Shown here in pieces: positions 24,011 to 35,558 of a DNA stretch of 64,000 nucleotides; position 1 is the stretch's first letter; each line of letters opens with the position of its first letter. A program made the position numbers and the translations under genes. A model generated the notes under the pieces. That model was not told where the DNA came from and searched no databases. It saw nothing but the letters and a program-made list of their open reading frames with translations. The stretch covers positions 12,229,653 through 12,293,652 of the forward strand of contig NC_079478.1 of NCBI RefSeq assembly GCF_026230105.1, written 5' to 3'. The DNA is from Diorhabda sublineata (Eukaryota; Arthropoda; Insecta; Coleoptera; Chrysomelidae).

Positions 24011-25274
24011 AGAATTATTCAAGTGTCAAAAATGAGATAGTATCTAGAATGCAAATTTACCTAAAAATACCTGAAAGCATATTCATTAAATGTGTTGGAA
24101 TTAAAAATAGCTTGACCTTATCCAGCTGATAGAATATGGGAGAAATCGTATTAAATTTGAATCTATGAAACATCCTGAACTGTCTTGAAGATACTCATTT
24201 AAAAAGTTGCTCTAACAATTTACCCATATTCAAGTAATGAATTTACTCTATGCGATACGTAATGGAAAATTTGGTTACATTATGTTGGTACATCTCAATA
24301 ATAATTGCAAGCCCGCTTTTTTCATATGTTATGGGTGACGTGTTTATGCTTTTCATTCTATTGAAACCGCAGCAATTTTATCAAATTTTATTCTTTATAT
24401 TTTATTACAGTTTTCATTATCATGAAGTTTATCCAATATTTTCCTTATTAAAAATAGTGAAGGCTGCAAAATATTTCGTTCGAGTTTATTTTTGTGACGT
24501 CGTAAATTTTTGTAATAATACTATTTGCAAGATTTCCACGCCTTAGAAATATCTCTAACTTAATATCAAGAGACGCAAGCTGTAAAAAGAACAGTTGACT
24601 CGAAGACACATTTATTTTTACAGCTTCCGCAAGGAAGAAATAATATAATTGCTTGTCCGTAAGTTCCTCTCCACAAAGCTACTAGTATTCCTTGCTTTGT
24701 TTTTAAATCAGTGTCGGCTCGTTAAGAAAATAGAAAAATTTTTCACACCAAATGTCACTAGAAATGTCTATCAAAAAGCTAAGCCAATTTTCAAAAAAAT
24801 TATGTATAATATTAACAATGTGGTATCAGTTGATTGTACATATATTGCAGCTAAAGCTTTAGGCATATGTTTATATCCTTCCCACTATTCTACCCGGAAC
24901 AACCACTATTTCCTTAAATTAAACTCATATTTATTTAGGTAGCTCTTCGTATAATTAGTAAAATGCCATTTTCCCTATTCGCGCTTGGTATCGTTTGTCT
25001 CTGAAATATTTGATTTCTCATTTTCAATACATTCAAACGTCATTTTTTATATTGTATACGAATTTTCTTACTTTTTCACAAAATCCTTTTTCAGCGACTA
25101 CATTTATGTGTAGCTTGTGTTGATTTGCTTAAGTTTATGATTATTTTGCTCAATGTTTTCTGGAATCATGGTTATTATTTTCTCAATAATTCATTATTAG
25201 AGTTACCGCCCACGATTATAAAAAAAGTAATAATAGAGTAGAATTTTAAGCTGTATATTTTAATATGATCAAAT
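24011..25274. other. Anonymous stretch with two small open frames
   Basis: Plus-strand frames at 24250-24546 (hydrophobic) and 24649-24942 lie here. Neither has a familiar motif, and both are rich in Phe, Tyr, Ile and Leu as expected from AT-rich DNA. Confidence 0.3.
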
Positions 25275-25530
25275 AATCACGTGGTTGTTCAGTAAGTTTT
25301 AATACACGATTTTATGGTTTATGGATTTTATTCCTGAAGACTGCCGAAATTGGCTTCCACGGCTGCTATTTAATTGATGCAAAACGTTTTCCACACATAC
25401 ATTTCCGAGAAAATTAATACCTAAATTTATGTGGCAACAGTCCATATTTCAATTCACTGATTTTCACGAAGATTTTTTGAGCTGGGTGAGTGATCTTGAA
25501 TGATTCCTCCTACCGATCGTTATATTTCCA
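25275..25530 (-). pseudogene. Mariner 3' end with terminal repeat-like edge
   Basis: Minus strand: RSLTQLKKSS then a stop and VN-NMDCCH near 25470 (decayed block after the second catalytic Asp), MYVWKTFC near 25405, then AAVEANFGSLQE near 25355, the conserved (A)AVE-x-YF-x-x-LEE segment near the end of mariner transposases. The plus-strand edge near 25280 reads GGTTGTTCAGTAAGTTTTAA, which looks like a mariner terminal repeat (ACAACC... read outward). The PYSPDLAPSD block is missing, so the copy is internally deleted. Upstream of 25530 the similarity fades. Confidence 0.5.
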
Positions 25531-26967
25531 ATTAGATTGTTTTTACAGCTAATACAATATTTGAGAAAATTTGACCAAAAATTTTCATGGAAAAACATAT
25601 AATTGCTCGTAAAAACATCAAAAGACTTATATAAAAATGAAAAGATCTTGTCTCATATAGCAGATAAGAGAAAGGCGTCACAGATAATTTCAGAGAATCG
25701 TGAATTTTCTGGAGAAAAACCTTAAAAAAAGCAAAAAGTGAGATTGATATGGCATATCGTTGATCAACTTATGAACGCTTCGGATTTTATCCAACAGTGA
25801 CATTTCGTCGAAGAATTTTTGCACGAAGAAATGGCTCAAGGATTGTAAAATTCAAAAACACAATTGCCTAGTTGTAAAAAAAATTTCTCACTTTTTTATA
25901 TGCATGAAAGTGTTTTCAAATATCAATAAATATAAAATATTATATTTTCGGGTGACATTGTGACGTAAAATTTGAACTGGAATGAGGAACTGATAAAAAA
26001 CATAACGTTGAATATCTTAACTACAAAATGTTCATTTATAAAGATGTTTCTTCTAATAACATAAATAGTTTTGTAGCTAAAGTACTAGGTTTGCACCACT
26101 CTTAAACTTCTTGTTTTAATTAACTATAGTTGTAGGCTCAATTAAGAAACAACGCACGAAATCATTTTCATCTTTTTTAAAATGCTGTGGTGCTGTGGAT
26201 GTGGTTTGGAAGTGTATTTGTTACGGTGTTATTTTGTAATCCAGGACTTCATGCAAAACATTACTTACACTTCGTTACACTGTTCGTTAATTTGATTTGG
26301 TGCTACTCCTTCAAATACTAAAATTTTATTTATTAGTGCAAGGTTAATATTTTCCTCATGTTGTCTAATTTTAACAATTGAGAGTATCTACAACGTCAGC
26401 AGGTTTCATAAAATCGTAGTAAACTGAAACGGCTGAATTTATTGAACAATCGTTTATTACCCCAAATAAAAACAGTTTATGCAAACTTTTTGTAGTAGAC
26501 TCTTATCACATAGACAAGTTTCTGTCGTATACCTTATCTCCAGCTACTTGTTCTTCTCAAAATATGAATTATTATTTAATTTTTCCAATTTCCATTAATA
26601 CGCTAGTCATGAATAGATATGCATGGAATCAAAATTGAACAAAAGCTTTCCTTCTTGACTAAATTCAACTTTTACCGTCGGCGCTACTGACTAACCACAG
26701 ATATAGTAATAATTATTATGACTTTTCTCGGCACTCCTATAAATCCTTTTACGTCTTATGAATGTTTCATGTGAAAAAAATTTATCACATACGCTTCGCT
26801 ACACGGAGGAAAGTCACTTAATCATGTGACGAAAAGACATACGTTTCCATCTTCGTTGACTTGAATTAAACAGAAAAATTTCAAGGAACATGATTATACC
26901 CAACGAAATATTTGTTGAGAAACGAACTGGAAGTGGAACAAAGATTTATTGGTTTGCTTTTATGAAA
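25531..26967. other. Anonymous stretch
   Basis: No recognised feature; AT-rich throughout. Confidence 0.3.
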
Positions 26968-27240
26968 TTACACAATAAGGGAAAATTGGTGCAATATGAA
27001 TATACAAATGCATGAATATAAATCTGTCAGTTCATTTACTCTGTAATATTGGGAAAAATCGATGATTCTAATAGAATAGGACCATCTAAAAAGTATTTTC
27101 TGATTCTTCCGAATAATAGGGTAGATTTTTTCACCAGAAATCGATGTCATCAAGTACATATATGTGCCATCCATGACCCCGGATAGCTAACCTAACATAT
27201 AATTTCTTCCCAATCCTACCATACATGTAGCTTCATCTTA
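26968..27240 (-). pseudogene. Possible Harbinger-type nuclease scrap
   Basis: A minus-strand frame reads GVMDGTYMYLMTSISGEKIY then PIIRKNQKI. The order G-x-x-DGTH-x-x-x and then a YxNRKGxxS-like segment is that of the first catalytic block of PIF/Harbinger nucleases (HARBI1 family). Only these two short pieces agree, His of DGTH is Tyr, and the rest of the 68-codon frame gives no support. I list it as a candidate only. Confidence 0.22.
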
Positions 27241-29354
27241 CGAGCCTGTCAATATGAGTTTTGTAGTCCCTTGAGTCGCTCCACGTTGCTTCCATCACAA
27301 TCAGTTACATAAGGTTCTTAGATTTTATCCATTTTACATTGCCACATACATACACTCCATTTAGTGTATCTATGTTTTTTTTTAAATGTAAAAAAATATG
27401 GCATATATGCGGTTAATTAAATTTCATGCGAGACCCAAATGTTTCTGATGCTATAGTTTTTTCTTTAGTGAAAAAATAATTCATATTTCTGCATATTGTT
27501 AGCAACACCATCCTGTGAAATTCGGGAAATACTTCTTATTAACTGGTTGATAACTTGGCTACACGACCAAAAAAGAAATTTAATGTACATAGAGCTATGA
27601 TAGGTTCACTTTCCAATATGTTATTTAGATCCAGTTTGTTCACAGGTATTACACATATTAAATGCTATGAGGTGAACTGTATTTAAAAACATTACTATTC
27701 CATTGTGTGGTTTATTTTTTCTCTTATTTAGTAGAAATGTAATGTTATAGTTGTCAGGAATTTGTAGTGAAGTCACAAACCAGTTTATTTTCTAAAAATG
27801 TGGGGTAGGCTCATTTCATGTATTTCGGAGTTGTAATGGATAAGACAAAGAGTAGGGTCCCATGTATGCTGTGTTAGCTATAGCGTGTCATTACATTAGT
27901 GGATGAAACGTAGGCCTTTTGCAGTTTCAATGGAATAGAGAGAGCCCACCAACCAATTTAATGATTACTATTTTTGTATGACTAAAACTAAAGGTAATTT
28001 CAAAAAAGAAAAACGTGAGATGGAATATCAAACTTTTCAATCTACCATAAGATCCGTTCCTCATAATTGCAGACTCACCAGACGGCTCCTTTGGATTGAA
28101 TGATGGATATCATAACAGTATACTGACCTCACATTCAATCGGCGAGCCACATTTAATTGTTCAAAAAGAGTTAAATGGTTTAGTACATGAATTGTGGCTG
28201 ACAAACCAAAACTTCATTGGTTTTGGTCATTAGGAGTGGAACTTATTTGCCATAGAAAAAATTAAAACTTTTTAACCAATATGGATGCTAGCTATACTGA
28301 GAACTAGTTAATGAAGTTCAAGAATCTTATAAATCACTTTATCATCTTTTCCCGAGAATTTCGGAGCTGCCAGTGATCAAGATATAACAGCAATGGAAAT
28401 TCATGGCCAATAGCGATGCTATTCAGCCAGGTAGGTTTTTCCAAATGGAATGTAAAAGGAAAAATTAAATTTGTTACTAACTAAAATTTATAGCTTGATA
28501 TATGTAAATTTGATATAAATTATACAACAATAATTGATACATAACGCTAAGAAACATGTATAGTCATTTTTTAGATTAATATTAAACGTTCTTTTTTGTC
28601 TAGCAGTATAATAAATATGAATCTGTCAATTTTTGGAACCATTGAGAATATTAATACTAAATAATTCTTAACTATTCCTAGACAAAATTACTTTTCTGAC
28701 ACGCATTCCGATAACAAAGTTAGAAAGACTTAAGGTAAACGTCTTTCCACTTAAACTTCGGTCTCTTAAGATAACAGACAGTGTAATTATGTAATAGTAA
28801 GTGTTGGTGTAAGTTAGTAAACATTGTATTCAGTATTTCATTTAATTATTCATACTACTATTGCTTTTACGTTGTATTTTCAATTAATTCCTATTGTTTA
28901 TCAAGTATAGAGCCATTTATTATAAACAATATTTCTACTTTGTCGAGTTGAGAATGAATATTTCTACAAAAATACGACAATAAGAATATACTTTTCACAC
29001 CTTAGTTTGTCACTCCTCAAAGCATAGTACCATTATAATAACTTAATAACTACTTTCTCTGAATTTGTTCGAAGATAGCTTCAAATTGGTTAACTTTTCA
29101 ATTATTTCCATATATTTTGTACTTGTATACTTTAACATTCTTGAATTATGAGAGCCCAATAATTTTACGGGTTCAAGATCATGGTTTGTTATCAGTTTTT
29201 CTGATAACTTAATTTTGATTGGGACTGATCATTGTTCACTTTAGTTTGAAAAGCAACTGTTATCGGATGGATTAGTTTCTGCAAAAGTTCCAATGAAATG
29301 GCACTTTTGGTTCTTCTGGGGATACATTCAACATTTTACATATGTATGTATATA
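27241..29354. other. Anonymous stretch
   Basis: About 2.1 kb without a recognisable feature. Ends in TATG-rich sequence just before the element at 29355. Confidence 0.3.
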
Positions 29355-29621
29355 CAAGGTGTCCCTAAATTCGACTAAAAACGAGGAAATTCCTTAGGTC
29401 AAATTATGCCTATCGGGATATATGTATGTATGTATGGATTTTAAGACTCGTATACACTGCGACCCAACGGATCTAGTGTGTCCCCCTTTCTTGCTGCGAT
29501 ACTGGAGAACCTTGTGTTTACAGCTGATCCATCAACCCCAATCCTTTTATATTCGTAAATTGTTCTTACTTAAGTTGATACATTGTGCAGAACTACTTTG
29601 GTTATAGTTTCCCAGAAGAGT

Positions 29622-29838
29622 TTTTGCCTGTCTCAACCAGAAGGGTTCAGGTCCATGATTCCATCTGCCCCCGTTTTAGGGAGCTTTAGGGAACTTATGT
29701 CAGTAACCGCATCCTTTCCAAGATACAGGGTGCTAGAGCTTCAAAAATAAATCGAGTTTTTGTTGATAATTTTCAAATGATGTGATCCATTGTTATTAAA
29801 ACGTTTTGATGATTATCAGGTTGATAAACTACTTGTTC
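29622..29838 (+). repeat. Dispersed repeat, copy 1
   Basis: This block starts TTTTGCCTGTCTCAACCAGA and ends GATAAACTACTTGTTC. It recurs at 33613-33832 in the same orientation with high similarity. It contains ATACAGGGTGCTAGAGCTTC and GAGTTTTTGTTGATAATTTT. Here it sits inside the inverted-repeat element at 29355-30220. Confidence 0.85.
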
Positions 29839-29869
29839 TAAGATGAATAGATGATTTCTAATTTTGTTC

Positions 29870-29887
29870 GGTTAGGTTAGGTTAGGG
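29870..29887 (+). repeat. Short run of insect telomere-type repeat
   Basis: GGTTAGGTTAGGTTAGGG holds three and a half TTAGG units. It is far too short to be a telomere and lies inside a mobile element. It may be chance or part of that element. Confidence 0.5.
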
Positions 29888-30220
29888 CTCAAGGACCATT
29901 TTTCCATCCCTGAATTCTGCGCCACTGGATAAAATGTTATTTTTTTCTAGTTTTCGAATTCTACAATCATTCTTTTCTACATCATCTTGTGACCGCTCTT
30001 GTGATTATTTAGAAAAATACAGTTTCTTCCGAATTAACTTACTTTGATAGGTCAATGGTGTTCTACAAAATGATATTTTTTCGTAAAACTTCTCGTTTTT
30101 TTTGAGTGTTATTTTCTGCTACACTAAAAAGAAGGGTTTGCAAACATAAGTTCCCTATCCCGATAGATATAATTTGAACTGAGGAATTTCCGTTGGCAGT
30201 CGAATTTAGGGACACCCTAG

Positions 30221-30528
30221 TAACTAATTATTCAGATCTTGTATTTGTGATTAAGTAGTAATACGACACCGGCCATATTTATTAAGAATGTAAGAATTTT
30301 TCAATTTCATATGGGATTAAATGAACGATGATTAATTAATCCTTGATAAATCCCTCAGAATTATTTGCGGGGAGTCAATATGACATACCTATATGCTCCA
30401 AAAACAAACCTGATAAGATTCGATTTTTTAAAATAGAAGTAGAAAGCATACTCTTATTTAAAGTACACCCTATTTTATTCTTTAATAGTAAATACAAACA
30501 GGAAAAAAATGTTAAACGAATGTTGCTA
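30221..30528. other. Spacer between the 29.4-kb element and a mariner C-terminus
   Basis: Anonymous AT-rich sequence; the frame at 30343-30540 is not supported. Confidence 0.3.
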
Positions 30529-30960
30529 CTAAAGTTTTGAGATACATAAATAAAAACAAATGCTTATAATTAGATATAGCTTTGGTATGCGCTTGAACCA
30601 ATCGACGAAGCATTCTTTCCATTCTGATTGAAGTACCTTTAAAACATGTGATTTGAACGCATTAAACGTTTCTTCAGGTGTAGGAAAACGTTGACCTCGT
30701 AATTTATTTTCAATTGTTGGGTATAAGAAGAAACTATTTGGTACCAAACAAGTTCTGTACGGCAGATAACTCATCAATTCGATGTTTTGACTATTCAAAA
30801 AGTTTTTGTTAGAAGTGATATGGGAGAGCCCGCATTGTCGGTAGAGAATGATTCGTCTTCTGTTATTCGCTTTCATAATTTTTTCGGCAAAAAATGCTGG
30901 TGTACTCTTCAGAATTGACCATTCTATGTTGCTCTGATGGAACGGGGGCGACATGTCCAG
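30529..30960 (-). pseudogene. Mariner transposase C-terminal half (third lineage)
   Basis: One minus-strand frame of 141 codons is open across the C-terminal catalytic half. Upstream in another frame it reads GHVAPVPSEQHRMVNSE. The main frame contains ANNRRRIILYRQCG, NIELMSYLPY, NSFFLYPTIENKLRGQRFP, TPEETFNAFKSHVLKV and QSEWKECFVDWFKR. This order matches the C-terminal half of mariner-like transposases that keep NELRGQRF and EW-KC-x-W. The second catalytic block, normally HDNASCHTS, appears as RQCGLSHITS because of a local frameshift; the Asp-Asn-Ala is still legible one frame over. The third Asp of the YSPDLAPND block is lost. The intact long frame shows the copy is younger than most in the window. 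Ends were not located. Confidence 0.78.
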
Positions 30961-31179
30961 TTATACCGAAAACACAGTCGTGAAGTGAAGTTATATCTTT
31001 TGTAGCATTATCCACATCTTGACTACTTAGTTCCAGCTTCCTTTGTTTTTAAAAGTATCTTGAAAGTAATATTGTACTGTAAACGGAATAGTGTACAGAG
31101 AAGAAGACTGAGTCATACGGTGTTTCTTTGAATATTATTAAAAACTTAATTTCATGTATTTTTTTCAGATAATACTTCA

Positions 31180-31830
31180 AATAAAAGTAGAGCATTGTTG
31201 GCTGAAATATTTGCAAAAAGTATCCCATCGTTTTGTACGTCTACTAGCATTGTACGATAAACAAAGCTGATCAAATACATCCACCCTCGCCTTTGTGCAA
31301 TTATAAAATATAACAAGCTCTGGTTTACATATTCCCCTTCGCCGTGGTAACATCAATTTTCTCGTCATGATATATATATTTATACAATAACGTTTCTTCT
31401 GTAAATATAAAACCCGTAACTTTCATATGTTCAATTTTATTTGGAAAAAAAATCTCCTGGAATTTCTTTTTTATTTTCGTATAAAGTCAATCTACTCATT
31501 TTATATCCAAGTAATTATTGATTGAATAAGTCATATGCTGGCATACCCGTTGTTGTTACTTGTCATTATATCGGATGTGTAATTACTTTTTTGAACCTTT
31601 GCAAACATAACATCCTGTATGTGAAAAGTACTGACATCGAATATAGAAAACACTTGTTTATTAAATATGTCAATATCCCACACATACTAGATTTGTTTGA
31701 AGCGACAAAGACCATAAAATTGCAGCCCAATTTTTTCATAAGTTCCATGAATTTTCTAATGACCGTAAAATTACCTATTAATTTCCAATTTTCTTGATTA
31801 TCAACATCATAAAAACTTAGATATCGCAAT
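31180..31830 (-). pseudogene. piggyBac transposase fragment
   Basis: At 31180-31368 the minus strand reads KPELVIFYNCTKARVDVFDQ followed by LCLSYNASRRTKRWDTFCKYF. This is the K-P-x-x-V-x-x-YN-x-TK-x-x-VD-x-x-DQ plus S-RTRRWP signature carrying the last catalytic Asp of piggyBac transposases; the Asp residues are present. About 150 bp upstream, LYENKKEIPGDFF matches the T-RKNKKEIP-F segment. Further upstream, to 31830, an 87-codon frame (MKKLGCNFMVF) may be the earlier catalytic region but is weak. The linker (SYVPKKGK-type) is missing or shifted. No TTAA-flanked ends were found. This copy is unrelated in detail to the pieces at 46 and 61 kb. Confidence 0.68.
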
Positions 31831-33436
31831 AAAAAAGTTTGATCTTGTTAGGTATCTGCTGACTTTTGTATTACGTTAAGGAAAAGTCGCCAAATAGTCT
31901 TATAAATGCATTTTTTTTTATTTTTATGTATAGCAACATCGTGAGTTTCCGAGGGTCGTTTAAAATTTTCCCGTACACGAACAATAAACAAATTTGACTA
32001 TTTTATGAGTAAACTCATACTCTAATGACAATAATAGTACAATTACTATTACTAGGAGTAGAAGGCAATCATTATTATTGAGCCCAGATTCTGAATGGGC
32101 GAAATATATAATGGGTCTTCCTTATTATAAGCTTTAAGAAAAAAAATTTCACGAGCAAACGATGCTGCTTTTGCAGTATAGTTGATGGAGTAGAAATAAG
32201 ATTTCTGGTTCGAAGTTTTGGAGCTGATTTCTACCATTGTAAGGACCTCTATATTTTATCGTGTATATCTCATAGTCCATATATTCATTAGTCTCTGAAG
32301 ATACTAGAAATATTCTATAAAGATTCAGAATAAAGATTGAAATACGTTAAAGTCTGCTAATCTTATAAAAAATTATTCTTTTATGCTTCAGATATAGAAT
32401 TTTTAAACGTTAACTTTTCGCTTCTAATTTGTATTACCGCAATATTAAAAAATGTGCCTAATCACTGATTATTGGAAAAAATTTAGCACAATTAGTCACG
32501 TAGGAACAAAAACATATAAAAATAATGTTATCCTGCTCATTGGAAAACGCTGGTGTTAATGGAAACCTCGAGGCGTTATGGAAACTTAGGGAGACAGGGG
32601 AAAATGTGGTAATTTTAAATATCGGCTTTAAAATCGTTCTTTAACAGAGAGGATGGATAATTTTAATCGAACGTGGCTATAGTCCATTCGTTTTACTAGC
32701 AAAGGAATTTTATCGGAGTGAAGTGATAAAAATAAGATTAATCACCTTAAGCCATAACTTTTAATATTATAAAATAATTTATTTGCATTTTCGGTTCTTA
32801 GCAACAAGTAAGAAAAGAAAGTTCAGAACATAATACCCACTTTCTGGGAAACAGTATTGTTGAACTTTGGTTTAGTAGGTAGGTAAAATAATTTGATTTA
32901 TTAGTATGTTGTTATTGTTAACTTACAATTGAGATTCACATTACTCATAATAAGTTTGAAACTTTAACAACAGTCAGAGTTCATTCCAATGAATTGTAGA
33001 AGGGGCAATACGAACAATCACATTTTAAAAATAAGCGAACTTGTGAACATTGTTATGCTGAGGGTCTACAACGCTCTAGTGAACAAGTAAGGAATAAAGT
33101 TCATTCAATGAGCAAATATTATCAACTGACAAGGTTTGATTAATAAACACGAAAATTCACCATTGATAGAGAAAATTGAATAAGTGAACTGAATTTGAAT
33201 TAGATATATAAGAAATATGGAACAAAGCGCCCTACGATTTTTTCACAATAACAGTAATATTTTTCATTCATTATTGTTTTAACTTATTTTGAATTTTCAA
33301 CTTTTTAGTTTGATGTGCTTGGAAAGCGTGTTTTTGGATTTTTAAAACTATATATAAAAATTTATTTAATTCATATCAACCTCGTATAATGGCTTCGCTG
33401 CTTATATACCTACATTTCGTCGAAACTTCATTCGAG
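31831..33436. other. Anonymous stretch
   Basis: No feature recognised. Confidence 0.3.
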
Positions 33437-33439
33437 CAG

Positions 33440-33571
33440 TGACGGTGTAGTTGGCAAGGTTGTCGAAGTACTTAATTTCCGACTCAGAGATCGGAGATTC
33501 GAATCCTCTGTCCAATGAAATTTTTATTAAATAAGCTATTAGTCCAAAGAAGAATTACAAACAAACACACC
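33440..33571 (+). mobile_element. tRNA-derived SINE
   Basis: The 74-bp head (33440-33513) resembles a tRNA. It has an A-box-like TAGTTGGCAAGG near 33448 and a B-box-like GGAGATTCGAATCC near 33493, spaced as in polymerase III genes, and ends CTGTCC. The anticodon arm is not a clean stem, so it is no functional tRNA. An AT-rich body and a tail with ACAAACACACCCACAAACAG follow. The tail leads into the 40-bp repeat unit at 33572. The type fits arthropod tRNA-derived SINEs. Confidence 0.65.
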
Positions 33572-33611
33572 CACAAACAGGTGAAGCTAATATAAGCGTG
33601 TTAAAAAGGAG
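33572..33611 (+). repeat. 40-bp direct repeat, left copy
   Basis: Sequence beginning CACAAACAGGTGAAGCTAAT and ending TTAAAAAGGAG. It matches 33832-33871 at 36 of 40 positions and flanks the dispersed repeat at 33613-33832. Confidence 0.85.
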
Positions 33612-33612
33612 T

Positions 33613-33832
33613 CTTTGCCTGTCTCAACCAGAAGGGTTCAGGTGCCATGAAGGGCCTATCTGCCCCTGCTTTAGCGAGCTTTAAGGGAACTATATCAGTA
33701 AACGCATCCTTTCCAAAATACAGGGTGTTAGAGCTTTAAAATAAAACGAGTTTTTGTTGATAATTTTCAAATGATGTGATCGATTGTTATTAAAACGTTT
33801 TGATGAATATCAAGTTGATAAACTACTTGTTC
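33613..33832 (+). repeat. Dispersed repeat, copy 2
   Basis: Second copy of the block at 29622-29838, with the same start (TTTGCCTGTCTCAACC) and the same end (AACTACTTGTTC). Here it lies exactly between two 40-bp direct repeats, so its limits in the two contexts agree and it behaves as a unit. Confidence 0.85.
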
Positions 33833-33871
33833 ACATACAGGTAAAGCTAATATAAACGCGTTAAAAAGGAG
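33832..33871 (+). repeat. 40-bp direct repeat, right copy
   Basis: Starts CACATACAGGTAAAGCTAAT and ends TTAAAAAGGAG. Four substitutions separate it from the left copy. It may be a long target duplication or a second unit of a tandem SINE tail. Confidence 0.85.
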
Positions 33872-34700
33872 ACACATTTTGTTAATATGAATACGATTAA
33901 ATTATTTGGATGTACACAGTCTTACAAAAGTATGTAAAGAAATTTATGGTTGGAATGGCCAAGAAATGTAGAAACAATGTCACCAACTGTCATCAAATTA
34001 CTGCAAATTGAAACCGATCAAGCTCATATGGACACAAATGAAAGGGTATGCCTTGTAACACAATACAACATTAATTATATTCGGTAGCTTTTATCGCAAT
34101 CGTTATTACAATTTCCAAAAGCAATAGAACACGTAATTAGAGGCAAGGGAGGCAAGATGTTGAGTATTGAGAGAAAACTATAGAGCAACTTGTTACTCGG
34201 ATATTTCTTTTAAGTTTTGATGTATCAATTGAATATGACCCCCAACTAACTAATTATAAACATCAATACGATGAGTAATTTATTTGACTCATTTTTTAAA
34301 AATTCTGTATTTTGCATATGATATTTGAATTTTTAATTATAAATTTAGTTATAGTTAGTTCAAGCCTCATTTATATTTAAAGGCAATCTAATCAGTGTGC
34401 TCAAAAAGCTACTTTATTCTTATGATAATACAAGCTAATCATCTGAAACATTTTATGAATGGACATATTCTAGTAAACAAACTGTTTATTACGGGATTTG
34501 ATGCAAGAAATTTGGTAGTGAGTAGATGACATGAAAATAATGCTGTGAACTCAAAAAGTTTCTCATACGACCCTTCTTTTCTCAGACTTTTAAATATGAG
34601 AAATCAGAACTACTATTGAAGTATATTTTCTAAATTATACTTTCCAATATTATGTATTTCTAATGAACGATTAAATAGTTCTACAATAATATCTGAAAGC
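33872..34700. other. Anonymous stretch
   Basis: Near 33950 a frame with WPRNVETMSPTV recalls an integrase zinc-binding segment, but the Cys/His spacing is not met. Nothing else seen. Confidence 0.3.
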
Positions 34701-35558
34701 CAGCGGCGGTTCATGCCCAATAGTTAACAATCCGAAACTTTTACGAGGACAACCCGTACAATTTAGATAGCAAAAATTAATTGTTCAATCTTTTTTTCAA
34801 CAAAACGGTACTTTTTTTTATCCCGATAGAATTTATGGTTTAGAAAATATGTAGATTCTTAGACCGTTCGTCATAGAGACATTCTGAAGAAAATTATCAT
34901 AAATTGTAATTATTCATTGAAAATACTTACAGGAGGTTTTAGAACAAATTCAAAAATTTCTATATACAAATGCACCTCCTCCAAAGGATGTGAAAAATCA
35001 TCTTAATAACATTTTTCCTAATAACTGAATTGATTGAGAAGATCTATTTGCATGGTCACCACGTTCCCCTGAAGTTATTTTTTGAGGATATATTAAAAGC
35101 TTGGTATGTGAAATATCGGTAACGCTATAAGACATAATCTTGGAATGCTCTTTCAAGTTCAAAGAAATTTCCTTCGAGGACTCCAGAACTGTGTAGAAGT
35201 GCAAGGTGTCCACTTTGAACATTTGTTATAGTTTTTTTGTTTTTACTTGATAACCTGTAGGCTAACCAACCAAATTTCTCTACATTCCAATTGTTTCCTT
35301 ATGTACGTAACACTATGTTCGACAGTAGGAACTTCAATTAGAAATTTTTGATTGTATTCAAATACTTTCTTCGAGTATTTTCAATAAATAATTAAAATTT
35401 ATTATAATTTTCTTGAGAATGTTCCTGTTTGGCGAACCATGAATTTGATCGAGTTTAACAGAGCTTTTTCTGTTGAAAAATCGATTGAAAATTGCATTGT
35501 TGCTATTTTTAGATTGCAAAAGTTTCGGATTGTTAACCATTGGTATGAGCCGCCCCTG
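34701..35558. mobile_element. hAT-like element with long inverted arms
   Basis: The left end reads CAGCGGCGGTTCATGCC and the right end, read inward, CAGGGGCGGCTCATACC. CAGGGGCGGCTC is a typical hAT terminal sequence. Similarity continues far inward: both arms contain AACAATCCGAAACTTTT, then TTTTTCAACA, then AAGAAAATTAT and ATTGAAAATACT, so the arms are over 200 bp (34701-34966 and 35343-35558). The centre (about 375 bp) is unique and has no transposase. An 8-bp target duplication was not convincing. This is either a fold-back-type hAT derivative or two inverted copies of one element end. Confidence 0.7.

Larger units (their letters stand above)
29355..30220. mobile_element. 866-bp non-autonomous element with long terminal inverted repeats
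   Basis: The left end reads CAAGGTGTCCCTAAATTCGA and the right end, read inward, CTAGGGTGTCCCTAAATTCG. The match continues for about 65 bp on each side (both contain AAATTCCT, TCAAATTAT and CTATCGGGATA). TA dinucleotides flank both ends (29353-29354 and 30221-30222), as expected for a Tc1/mariner-type target duplication. The interior has no transposase; the 61-codon frame at 29422-29607 is chance. It carries a 217-bp block also present at 33613-33832 and a short TTAGG run. I infer a MITE-like element moved by a Tc1/mariner-type transposase. Confidence 0.8.

Noticed and set aside
33940..34080. Possible retroviral-type integrase zinc-binding segment
   Set aside because: His/Cys spacing does not fit in any one frame and no catalytic core follows.
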